Position numbers and translations under genes: made by a program. The notes under the pieces were generated by a model. It did not search any database and was not told where the DNA came from. It saw nothing but the letters and a program-made list of their open reading frames with translations. DNA of 6,286 nucleotides from an uncultured Oscillospiraceae bacterium. Lineage in GTDB: Bacteria > Bacillota > Clostridia > Oscillospirales > Oscillospiraceae. Location: positions 1 to 6,286 of the forward strand of contig CAKUAM010000100.1 of assembly GCA_934636305.1 (NCBI GenBank). Reading direction: 5' to 3'. Below are positions 1-5,085 of the stretch, one piece after another. Numbering within the stretch: position 1 is the stretch's first letter; the number at the start of each line of letters is the position of its first letter.

Positions 1-113
1 ACTACGATGTGACCGGCACGATTACGGAATGCGAACAGGATGAGAACCACTTCCGCATTGTATTCCGGAGCGACAAGCAGATGCCGGATAGTCAAAATCT
101 CTCTGCCGGCTGA
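1..113 (+). CDS. C-terminal fragment of an unidentified protein
   Basis: An open frame enters from the left edge (first whole codon at base 3) and stops at TGA 111-113. It gives 36 residues, beginning YDVTGTITECEQDENHFR and ending NLSAG. The alternating hydrophobic and polar residues suggest the last beta strands of a small domain, followed by a polar tail. I do not recognise the family. A YolD-like C-terminus was considered but the usual closing motif is absent. The other two plus frames are closed within the first 42 bases, so this is the only plus-strand frame that could be coding here. The gene starts outside the window, so its function cannot be judged. Confidence 0.45.
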   Translation, partial: YDVTGTITECEQDENHFRIVFRSDKQMPDSQNLSAG

Positions 114-133
114 TGCGCCGGCTTTCCGGCATC
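105..133 (+). terminator. Weak candidate terminator hairpin after the first gene fragment
   Basis: GCCGGC at 105-110 and GCCGGC at 117-122 form an inverted repeat over the stop codon. An alternative stem pairs GCCGG at 117-121 with CCGGC at 126-130 around a CTTT loop. No proper T-run follows, only TTT inside the structure, so termination is uncertain. Confidence 0.25.
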
Positions 134-135
134 GG

Positions 136-375
136 TTATCTTCTGATGTCGCACAAGGGATTCGGGCTGCCGATTCTGTAGACCGAAGCGTAGGGTGTAT
201 CAGGCACTTGACACCATACAGTTGGAGCAAAAGATCCGCCGATAACCGCAATGGTAGACAACTACGTCAGCTTGATTCTGTGCCGTTTGCCATTTCCATG
301 GGCAGCAGCAGCGCCGCACTACGGGCAGCTACACGCATATTCCCGGAGTTCTTTTCCGCACTTTGGCCAAAACAT
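136..375 (-). pseudogene. Degraded zinc-ribbon protein (two in-frame TAG codons)
   Basis: Reading leftwards from an ATG at 375, the protein begins MFWPKCGKELREYACSCP, then a TAG codon (319-321), then CGAAAAHGNGKRHR. This is the layout of an N-terminal zinc ribbon (CPKCGKEL, about 11 residues, CPxCGAA), as found in many small Firmicute membrane proteins. Two of its four metal-binding neighbourhoods are damaged: the first cysteine is tryptophan (TGG instead of TGC/TGT), and the residue between the last two cysteines is a stop. A second TAG lies at 262-264, just before a short hydrophobic run (LSTIAVIGG) that may be what remains of a membrane anchor. The frame closes with TAA at 136-138. A ribosome binding site (AAGGGGG, 383-388 region) still sits 7 bases before the ATG, which supports a once-working gene. 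The zinc-ribbon assignment comes from the cysteine pattern; the rest of the protein is not identified. Confidence 0.6.
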
Positions 376-463
376 GATGCCGCCCCCTTTTCTGCGCTTC
401 TGTTCCACCTCTTTTGCAATTCGAGCTTACCATACAGCTGCGGCTCTGGCAAGGAAAAGCAAG

Positions 464-497
464 AAAAAGGCTTCTGTGCACAAAGACGCAGAAAGCC
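464..497 (-). terminator. Rho-independent terminator of ppa
   Basis: On the minus strand, 10 bases after the ppa stop codon, GGCTTTCTG (497-489) pairs with CAGAAGCC (476-469) with one bulged T. Five Ts follow (468-464), then a further T-rich stretch. Position and shape fit an intrinsic terminator. Confidence 0.65.
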
Positions 498-506
498 GTT
501 TCCAAT

Positions 507-1040
507 TTATTGATCGAATTTTCGCCGGTAAGAGGCAAACGCCTCCTGAATCACCGCAACAGCTTCAATCCGCCCATGAACACTGTCGACCTCCGCGTTG
601 GTATCCGGTTCGAGATGCTTGTAGACGCTGAAAAAATGACTGATCTCATTGGAAATATGTACCGGCAGCTCGGACAGATCATGGTATCCGTTATACATCG
701 GGTCGCCGAATGGGATCGCAAGAATTTTATCATCCATTGCACCGTTGTCGCGCATGGTAAAATATCCGACCGGATAGACCCGCACCAGGCTCATCGGACG
801 GATCGGTTCGCTGCACAAAACCAGCACGTCCAGCGGATCTCCGTCGTCTGCATAGGTGCGCGGGATAAAGCCGTAATTTGCCGGGTAGTGCGTCGACGTG
901 TAGAGGATCCGGTCCAGCCGCAGCGCACCGGTCTGCTTGTCCAGCTCATATTTGTTTTTGGAGCCCTTTTCAATTTCGATCACCGCCAGAAAATCCTCCG
1001 GCTGCATCCGCTCCGGGCTGATATCGTGCCATAAGTTCAT
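507..1040 (-). CDS. ppa: Inorganic pyrophosphatase, family I
   Basis: This 177-residue soluble cytoplasmic enzyme hydrolyses pyrophosphate to two phosphates, pulling forward nucleic acid, protein and other biosyntheses. The whole length matches the family I fold and its usual size (about 175 residues). The PROSITE-type signature DGDPLDVLV lies at residues 66-74. Numbering runs one ahead of the E. coli enzyme, and the matching active-site residues are all present: K30, E32, R44, Y56, D66, D68, D71, D98, D103, K105, Y140 and K141. The frame is open upstream to 1079, but the ATG at 1040 is preferred because AAGGAGG (1054-1048) lies 7 bases before it and the protein then begins at the family's normal N-terminus. 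The gene is a single-gene unit with its own promoter and terminator. No key residue is missing, so it should be active. Confidence 0.96.
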   Translation of the reverse strand: MNLWHDISPERMQPEDFLAVIEIEKGSKNKYELDKQTGALRLDRILYTSTHYPANYGFIPRTYADDGDPLDVLVLCSEPIRPMSLVRVYPVGYFTMRDNGAMDDKILAIPFGDPMYNGYHDLSELPVHISNEISHFFSVYKHLEPDTNAEVDSVHGRIEAVAVIQEAFASYRRKFDQ

Positions 1041-1047
1041 CGGTCGA

Positions 1048-1054
1048 CCTCCTT
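1048..1054 (-). promoter_or_regulatory. Ribosome binding site that fixes the ppa start
   Basis: AAGGAGG on the minus strand, 7 bases upstream of ATG 1040. The upstream alternative start at 1079 would lie between the promoter and this site, in the expected leader. Confidence 0.8.
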
Positions 1055-1081
1055 TTTTCCTGTGCGTTCTTTTTTGCATTT

Positions 1082-1110
1082 ATTGTATCGAATACAGCCC
1101 TTTTTGTCAA
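1082..1110 (-). promoter_or_regulatory. Sigma-A-type promoter of ppa
   Basis: On the minus strand a perfect -35 TTGACA (1110-1105) and a -10 TACAAT (1087-1082) are separated by 17 bases. Transcription would start near 1075, giving a leader of about 35 bases. Consensus quality suggests strong, constitutive expression, fitting a housekeeping enzyme. Confidence 0.8.
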
Positions 1111-1377
1111 ATAGCGACCGCCTCGCATACAGATGAGAAGCCAGACGGCTATCCTCTACAGCTGTACGCAGATCACTTTTCATGCTTTGTAGAAGCTGCG
1201 CATTATGTGATTCACTCCTGAAACAGTTTTTCTGCCACGGGCAGCTGCATGACTGCGGTTTGACTGCTATTACCACCTGTAAAACCGAAAAAGCCGGTTT
1301 GTCCAGTGTTTTCAATGGTTTCGCAGCAATTCAGAAAAGACGGACGTTTTCTCCGAAAGCTGGATATTCCTTGAAAA
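1111..1377. other. Intergenic stretch without a recognisable gene
   Basis: Between the ppa promoter and the response-regulator remnant I see no supported gene. Short open frames exist on both strands but lack ribosome binding sites and family features. A small inverted repeat, AAACCG (1282-1287) with CGGTTT (1295-1300), is present, but no convincing T-run follows it on either strand. No trace of a receiver domain, such as an acidic N-terminal pocket or a KPF-like motif, was found upstream of the DNA-binding remnant. Confidence 0.4.
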
Positions 1378-1699
1378 CACAGCAATTTATCCGTCGATGC
1401 CCGAAAACTCCGACTCTGTAGGTTGTACGTTCGAATCGTGTCTGGCGTTCCTGATACGCCATCCGGGGCAGGTATTCAGCCGCGAGGATCTGTATGAGCT
1501 GATTTGGGAGCTGGAATCTATGGGAGATAATATTACAGTTGCTGTTCACATTGGCAGAATCCGTGATAAAATAGAGGACGATCCGGCAACCCCCAGGCTG
1601 CTGCAGACCGTCTGGGGCATTGGGTATCGTTTCAATAAGGAAGTGCAGAGGATATGTGGGTTCTTTATGCATTTGGGTCTGCACTGTTTGCGGGATTGA
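1378..1699 (+). pseudogene. DNA-binding domain remnant of an OmpR/PhoB-type response regulator
   Basis: The open frame from 1397 to 1699 (100 codons) carries most of a winged-helix Trans_reg_C domain: FLIRHPGQVFSREDLYELIW (about residues 18-37), GDNITVAVHIGRIRDKIEDD (recognition helix region) and the closing hairpin TVWGIGYRF (to about 1635). The pattern resembles VanR/PhoB-type regulators. The roughly 120-residue receiver domain is absent. Just upstream, another frame (1378-1419) reads NLSVDARKLRL, like the strands before this domain, with a TGA before it, so a frameshift is likely near 1420. After YRFNKE the frame runs about 18 codons into the start of the EamA gene with no family resemblance. 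Without a receiver it cannot be a normal two-component regulator, and no sensor kinase is nearby. A free DNA-binding domain protein is possible but no good ribosome binding site precedes ATG 1397. Confidence 0.7.
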
Positions 1700-2514
1700 C
1701 TGCAATCCTTGCCAAGTGCGGCATCCGAAAAACAGATTCAACTGTGGCAACTGCCATCCGCACCATTGTGGTGCTGGCATTTTCATGGCTGATGGTGTTT
1801 CTTGTCGGCTCTCAGTCAGAGCTTGGCGCCATTGGCGGCAGGACACTGCTGTTTCTGATTCTGTCCGGTCTTGCTACGGGCGCAAGCTGGCTGTGCTATT
1901 TTAAAGCGCTGCAGATCGGCGATATCAATAAGGTCGTTCCGGTTGACAAATCCAGCACCGTCCTGACCATTCTGCTGGCGGTCATCTTTCTGCACGAGTC
2001 GCTGAGCCTGGCCAAGGGCATCGGCATCGTCCTGATTGCCGCAGGCACCTATCTGATGATCGAGAAAAAGCAGTCCAGCGGCACAGCCAAGACCGGCGGC
2101 GGCTGGCTTCTTTACGCGGCTGGCTCTGCCGTTTTTGCAAGTCTGACGTCAATCCTCGGCAAAGTCGGCATTTCCGGCGTGGAGTCCAACCTTGGCACAG
2201 CCATCCGCACCGGCGTCGTGCTAGTGATGTCCTGGATGATGGTATTCGTCACCGGCAAGGGCAAGCAGCTGCGCACAGTGCCCAAACATGAGCTTAGCTT
2301 CATCTGCCTGTCCGGTCTTGCCACCGGCGGCAGCTGGCTGTGCTACTACAAGGCGCTGCAGGATGGCCCTGCCAGCGTTGTCGCCCCCATCGATAAGCTG
2401 AGCATTCTGGTTACCATTTTGTTCTCGTATCTCGTGTTCCACGAGAAGCTGACAAAAAAGTCCGGCATCGGTCTGGCCGCCGTTGTCGGCGGGACACTGC
2501 TGATGCTGGTTTAA
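1654..2514 (+). CDS. EamA/DMT-family transporter with two tandem EamA domains
   Basis: This 286-residue integral membrane protein belongs to the drug/metabolite transporter superfamily; members export small metabolites, but the substrate is not predictable here. It consists of two halves that align without gaps at an offset of 149 residues (2-137 and 151-286), about half the positions identical by eye. Each has about five hydrophobic segments, a TAIRT motif (33-37 and 182-186) and the strongly conserved pairs SGLATGASWLCYFKALQ and SGLATGGSWLCYYKALQ. A polar linker (KKQSSGTAKT) joins them. Single-domain EamA proteins of about 140 residues with these motifs are common in Firmicutes, so this looks like a fused duplication. 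ATG 1654 is the first possible start: an in-frame TAA lies at 1636-1638. The ribosome binding site AAGGA (1637-1641) falls inside the last codons of the response-regulator remnant. No clear terminator hairpin follows. Confidence 0.9.
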   Translation: MWVLYAFGSALFAGLTAILAKCGIRKTDSTVATAIRTIVVLAFSWLMVFLVGSQSELGAIGGRTLLFLILSGLATGASWLCYFKALQIGDINKVVPVDKSSTVLTILLAVIFLHESLSLAKGIGIVLIAAGTYLMIEKKQSSGTAKTGGGWLLYAAGSAVFASLTSILGKVGISGVESNLGTAIRTGVVLVMSWMMVFVTGKGKQLRTVPKHELSFICLSGLATGGSWLCYYKALQDGPASVVAPIDKLSILVTILFSYLVFHEKLTKKSGIGLAAVVGGTLLMLV

Positions 2515-2545
2515 ACTCTGTTTTTATTTTTTTGGGGTATGCCTG

Positions 2546-2842
2546 GTGTTCACAGGATTCCATGGCTTTTGTATGGCGCTGGCTGACAGCGTGTCGGCAG
2601 TACCATTGCACTCATCCTCGGCTTCTATGACCGCTTTCTGGACGCCCTGCACGATTTGTTTGGCCGGGATCTCCGGCTCGACCATTTTGCTGATCATGGG
2701 CGTGTATCTGCCTGCCATACAGGCCGTGAGCTCGCTCCTCCCGCTGGACCTCTCCGTGCTGCCGGAGCTTGAGGCACTTCGCAGGTGGACAGAGCAGCGC
2801 GCAGCATCCACCCGCCCCTGCCAGAGGGAAACAACTGCATAA
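2546..2842 (+). pseudogene. Remnant of a DUF368/PopT polyprenyl-phosphate transporter
   Basis: Three adjoining pieces match the DUF368 family in order. From 2546 (GTG) the frame reads FTGFHGFCMALADSV, the family's N-terminus. A different frame (2602-2670) continues as TIALILGFYDRFLDALHD, the first conserved helix. The original frame then gives GISGSTILLIMGVYLPAIQ and LLPLDLSVLPE (from about 2667), the start of the second, pseudo-repeated half. The normal protein has about 270 residues. Here the N-terminal PGVSGGT motif has lost PGV and shifted frame, and over a hundred residues between the two halves are gone. After about 2770 the similarity fades, with a stop at 2840-2842. DUF368 proteins (PopT) recycle undecaprenyl phosphate across the membrane for envelope synthesis. 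This copy cannot work. Family assignment rests on motifs read by eye. Confidence 0.7.
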
Positions 2843-2963
2843 GCACCAGATATATTCATCCGCTGGCCCATCTGATTGAAAAATGATGACCTCGCCTTAT
2901 CCACAACTGGCATACCTCCGGCGGCGCGTCCCTCATCGCTTGGATAAATAAACCTGTTTCTGT

Positions 2964-2992
2964 TTGACTTTTTCTTTTTGCAATGCTACAAT
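2964..2992 (+). promoter_or_regulatory. Sigma-A-type promoter of the ZIP transporter gene
   Basis: A -35 TTGACT (2964-2969) and a -10 TACAAT (2987-2992) have a 17-base spacer. Transcription would begin near 2999, inside the palindrome at 2996-3011, leaving a leader of about 32 bases with AGGAG (3015-3019) before ATG 3031. Confidence 0.75.
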
Positions 2993-2995
2993 TTA

Positions 2996-3011
2996 GTTAA
3001 ATATATTTAAC
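2996..3011. promoter_or_regulatory. Candidate operator: 16-bp perfect palindrome at the ZIP transcription start
   Basis: GTTAAATATATTTAAC reads the same on both strands over 16 bases and lies 3 bases after the -10 box. A protein bound here would block initiation. Metal-transporter genes are often repressed by dimeric MntR/DtxR- or Fur-type regulators that bind AT-rich palindromes at this position. The sequence does not exactly match the consensus boxes I know, so the regulator is unassigned. Confidence 0.55.
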
Positions 3012-3030
3012 CGTAGGAGAAACCACCTTT

Positions 3031-3807
3031 ATGCAAGCATTTTTCGGGATCCTGATCCCGTTTCTTGGCACGTCCCTCGGTGCGGCGTGTGTATTCTTCA
3101 TGAAGAACACCTTCCGTGACAGGCTACAGCGGCTGCTTACCGGCTTTGCTGCCGGTGTGATGGTCGCCGCATCGATCTGGAGCCTGCTCATCCCGGCAAT
3201 TGAGCAATCCGCTGCGCTCGGCACATGGGCCTTCCTCCCGGCAGCCATCGGGTTCTGGATCGGAATCCTGTTCCTGCTGGCACTCGATCATCTGATTCCG
3301 CACCTGCACCAGAACAGCGCGCAAACAGAGGGTCCGCAAAGTCAGCTCCCGCGCACAACGATGATGGTGCTGGCCGTCACCCTCCACAACATTCCAGAGG
3401 GTATGGCTGTCGGCGTTGTGTACGCCGGATATCTTTCCGGCAGCGCGCAGATCTCAGCAGCCGGCGCGATGGCACTCGCGCTCGGCATTGCAATTCAGAA
3501 CTTCCCGGAAGGCGCAATTATCTCCATGCCGCTGCGTGCAGAGGGTATGAAAAAGAGCCGCGCCTTTCTGGGCGGCGTTCTATCCGGCATTGTGGAGCCT
3601 ATCGGCGCGGTTCTGACGATCCTTGCTGCGCAGCTGATTGTCCCGGCTCTGCCGTATCTTCTGAGCTTTGCTGCGGGCGCAATGCTCTATGTGGTTGTGG
3701 AGGAGCTGATCCCGGAGATGTCGCAGGGCGAGCACTCCAACATCGGCACAATCTTTTTCGCCGTGGGCTTCAGCGTCATGATGGTTCTTGACGTTGCGCT
3801 CGGATAA
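3031..3807 (+). CDS. ZIP-family divalent metal transporter
   Basis: This 258-residue membrane protein should import divalent metal ions (zinc, possibly manganese or iron) into the cytoplasm. It has about eight hydrophobic segments and the two intramembrane metal-site motifs of the family: HNIPEG (119-124) in the fourth segment and QNFPEG (156-161) in the fifth, which in ZIP proteins form a binuclear metal centre. In the second motif asparagine replaces the histidine of the first, as in many bacterial members. A short cytoplasmic loop after the third segment contains HLHQ, a modest version of the histidine-rich loop. Length is normal for bacterial ZupT/GufA-like ZIP proteins (about 250-270). 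AGGAG lies 11 bases before the ATG. The gene stands alone; the palindrome at its promoter suggests metal-responsive control. The exact metal cannot be told. Confidence 0.93.
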   Translation: MQAFFGILIPFLGTSLGAACVFFMKNTFRDRLQRLLTGFAAGVMVAASIWSLLIPAIEQSAALGTWAFLPAAIGFWIGILFLLALDHLIPHLHQNSAQTEGPQSQLPRTTMMVLAVTLHNIPEGMAVGVVYAGYLSGSAQISAAGAMALALGIAIQNFPEGAIISMPLRAEGMKKSRAFLGGVLSGIVEPIGAVLTILAAQLIVPALPYLLSFAAGAMLYVVVEELIPEMSQGEHSNIGTIFFAVGFSVMMVLDVALG

Positions 3808-3822
3808 TTGGATTATTTCAGA

Positions 3823-3853
3823 GGCCTGCCGCAGCAAGCCCATTTTCTCATTT
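3823..3853 (+). terminator. Possible terminator after the ZIP gene
   Basis: GGCCTGC (3823-3829) pairs with GCAAGCC (3834-3840) with one mismatch and a four-base loop, 15 bases after the ZIP stop. The following CATTTTCTCATTT is only loosely T-rich, so this is tentative. Confidence 0.35.
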
Positions 3854-4100
3854 ACCGGTTCTGACGGTATCCCTCTGCATCGCAATATTCCGGATGCTCC
3901 TGCAGATGCGGATCCCGGCCGCCGCAGATTGTATAATCGCATCTGCAGCCGTTTGCACATGTCGTCCTGCGCACCAGCCTGGCATGCAGCAGCTCCATGC
4001 CCGCAAAGTCCGGGTTGCAGCGTGCAGGCATCACCTCCGGAAGATCATGCTCCTTAGGGTGTATCTGAAAACCGGAGATGTGACCGGCAGCCAGCTGAAA
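3852..4100 (-). pseudogene. C-terminal remnant, probably L-2-amino-thiazoline-4-carboxylic acid hydrolase family
   Basis: The minus strand is open from 4100 down to a TAA at 3852-3854, 82 codons, with a TGA immediately upstream (4101-4103). It reads PEVMPARCNPDFAGMELLHA, then LVRRTTCANGCRCDYTICGG, and ends EYCDAEGYRQNR. This fits the final segment of the L-2-amino-thiazoline-4-carboxylic acid hydrolase family: a Cys-Asn/His-x-Asp motif, a helix, then a Leu-x-Arg-x-x-T-x-A-x-G stretch followed by CDY. Such proteins are usually about 200 residues, so the N-terminal half or more is gone. Neither the GTG at 4034 nor any other in-frame codon has a ribosome binding site, and the missing 5' end would lie where the promoter of the ferredoxin gene now is. 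The frame itself is undamaged, suggesting fairly recent loss. Family assignment is by recollection of motifs and is moderate. Confidence 0.5.
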
Positions 4101-4108
4101 TCACTCCA

Positions 4109-4137
4109 TTGATTTTTCCTTTCTTTTTCCATATAAT
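4109..4137 (+). promoter_or_regulatory. Sigma-A-type promoter of the membrane ferredoxin gene
   Basis: A -35 TTGATT (4109-4114) and a perfect -10 TATAAT (4132-4137) are 17 bases apart. Transcription would start near 4144, at the first base of the stem-loop at 4144-4159. Confidence 0.75.
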
Positions 4138-4143
4138 CAAATT

Positions 4144-4159
4144 GCCGGGCTGTCCCGGC
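4144..4159 (+). promoter_or_regulatory. Stem-loop at the 5' end of the ferredoxin-gene transcript
   Basis: GCCGGG (4144-4149) pairs perfectly with CCCGGC (4154-4159) around CTGT. It begins at the predicted first transcribed base and ends 11 bases before AAGGAG (4171-4176). It may protect the 5' end of the mRNA; no T-run follows, so it is not an attenuator. Confidence 0.4.
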
Positions 4160-4185
4160 CGGATATGGGAAAGGAGAGATCTGCC

Positions 4186-5010
4186 ATGAAAAAATACCTG
4201 CCGTCCCTGGCGCTGTTCCTGATCTTTGAGATCGTCGCTGTCACCTTGTGGCTGACGAAGGACAATCTGTTTTATCTGCTGAATTTTACATACATCGGTG
4301 GCTGCCTTGGCACCGGTACGGCGCTGTTCACCGCCGGAAAACGCCATGCACGGCAGTTTGTCCAGTTTGCAGTCGGGACCTATATGCTGGTCTATCTTGG
4401 CATTCTCTGCCGGGAGAACATGCAGCTTGAGGGCTTCTGGTATTACCTGTTCCTCGGTGTATTTGAAGCGGCGACCATCCACTACGCCGTCGCTAAAATC
4501 TTCGGGCCGCTGCTCTTTGGCCGCGGCTGGTGCGGCTACGCCTGCTGGACCGCGATGATTCTGGATCTGCTGCCATACAAGACGCCTGCGGCGCCGCGGA
4601 AAAAGCGGCTGGGCAGGCTGCGGTATGTGACGTTTGCGCTGTCCCTGCTTCTGGTTATCGGTCTGTTCGCGGCCCATCCGGCCGGGCTGGAATCGATCAT
4701 GTTCTGGCTGTTTCTTGCCGGCAACGCGCTGTATTACACCGCCGGGATCACCCTTGCCCTGGTTCTCCGGGATAACCGCGCGTTCTGCAAATACCTGTGC
4801 CCGATCACAGTCTTTCTAAAGCCCATGAGCTATTTCTCTTTGCTGCGCGTCCACTGCGACGAGAAAAAATGCATCCACTGCGGCAAATGCCTGCGCGCAT
4901 GCCCGATGCAGGTGCAGGTCAACTGCGAAGCGCGCAGCCGGAAAAACGGCACAGACTGCATTTTATGCTACGAATGCAAAAAGGTCTGCCCAACCGACGC
5001 CCTGCGATAA
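4186..5010 (+). CDS. Polytopic membrane protein with two [4Fe-4S] ferredoxin motifs (NapH/YccM-like)
   Basis: The 274-residue protein should carry electrons at the cytoplasmic membrane. About six hydrophobic segments fill residues 3-196. Conserved membrane-edge cysteine motifs of the Fer4_5 type follow: GRGWCGYACW (C116, C120) and FCKYLCP (C201, C205). The C-terminal tail is a bacterial two-cluster ferredoxin domain, CIHCGKCLRACP (C229, C232, C235, C239) and CILCYECKKVCP (C258, C261, C264, C268), each a complete CxxCxxCxxxCP set. NapH, NosR, CcoG and YccM share this build, but no partner reductase, flavoprotein or cytochrome gene lies nearby, so electron donor and acceptor are unknown. ATG 4186 is chosen because AAGGAG (4171-4176) lies 9 bases upstream; a GTG at 4165 would precede that site. 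The gene has its own promoter and a terminator at 5018-5038. Confidence 0.88.
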   Translation: MKKYLPSLALFLIFEIVAVTLWLTKDNLFYLLNFTYIGGCLGTGTALFTAGKRHARQFVQFAVGTYMLVYLGILCRENMQLEGFWYYLFLGVFEAATIHYAVAKIFGPLLFGRGWCGYACWTAMILDLLPYKTPAAPRKKRLGRLRYVTFALSLLLVIGLFAAHPAGLESIMFWLFLAGNALYYTAGITLALVLRDNRAFCKYLCPITVFLKPMSYFSLLRVHCDEKKCIHCGKCLRACPMQVQVNCEARSRKNGTDCILCYECKKVCPTDALR

Positions 5011-5017
5011 AGAAAAC

Positions 5018-5038
5018 ACTTGCGAGGACGCAAGTTTT
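5018..5038 (+). terminator. Intrinsic terminator after the ferredoxin gene
   Basis: ACTTGCG (5018-5024) pairs perfectly with CGCAAGT (5029-5035) around AGGA, 7 bases after the stop codon, and TTTT (5035-5038) follows. The stem is short and the T-run brief, so termination may be partial. Confidence 0.6.
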
Positions 5039-5048
5039 GCCTTACAAT
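5020..5048 (+). promoter_or_regulatory. Candidate promoter of the aldolase gene, overlapping the terminator
   Basis: A -10 TACAAT (5043-5048) has TTGCGA (5020-5025, four of six consensus bases) exactly 17 bases upstream. The -35 element lies in the terminator stem. Start near 5055 would give a leader of about 30 bases containing AAGGAGG (5070-5076). Confidence 0.5.
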
Positions 5049-5085
5049 GATGCAGAAATTACACGGCATAAGGAGGCGCAGCACC

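Noticed and set aside
113..181. A 22-codon frame whose ATG overlaps the preceding stop (TGATG), encoding a short hydrophobic peptide
   Set aside because: The overlap looks like translational coupling, but the peptide matches nothing known, lies inside a hairpin and the zinc-ribbon remnant on the other strand, and has no independent support.
319..321. TAG codons in the zinc-ribbon gene as pyrrolysine or other recoding
   Set aside because: The first cysteine of the ribbon is also mutated, and no recoding signal is visible. Ordinary decay is the simpler explanation.
251..631. Plus-strand 126-codon open frame
   Set aside because: It is the complement of the zinc-ribbon remnant and the 3' end of ppa. 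Its PHFGQN-like residues are what antisense zinc-ribbon DNA typically encodes.
1282..1300. Inverted repeat AAACCG/CGGTTT as a terminator
   Set aside because: The six-base stem is weak, no adequate T-run follows on either strand, and no gene ends next to it.
1037..1315. Minus-strand 92-codon frame upstream of ppa
   Set aside because: It starts with a TTG lacking a ribosome binding site and runs through the well-formed ppa promoter and leader. No family features.
2524..2913. Minus-strand 129-codon frame starting MPVVDKARSSFF
   Set aside because: It is mostly the complement of the DUF368 remnant. GGAGGT touches the ATG directly, leaving no spacing for translation, and the product is unrecognised.
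4054..4677. Minus-strand 207-codon frame opposite the ferredoxin gene
   Set aside because: It crosses the TATAAT promoter and the N-terminal half of a well-supported membrane protein. The composition is Gln/Arg-rich, as expected of antisense to hydrophobic segments.
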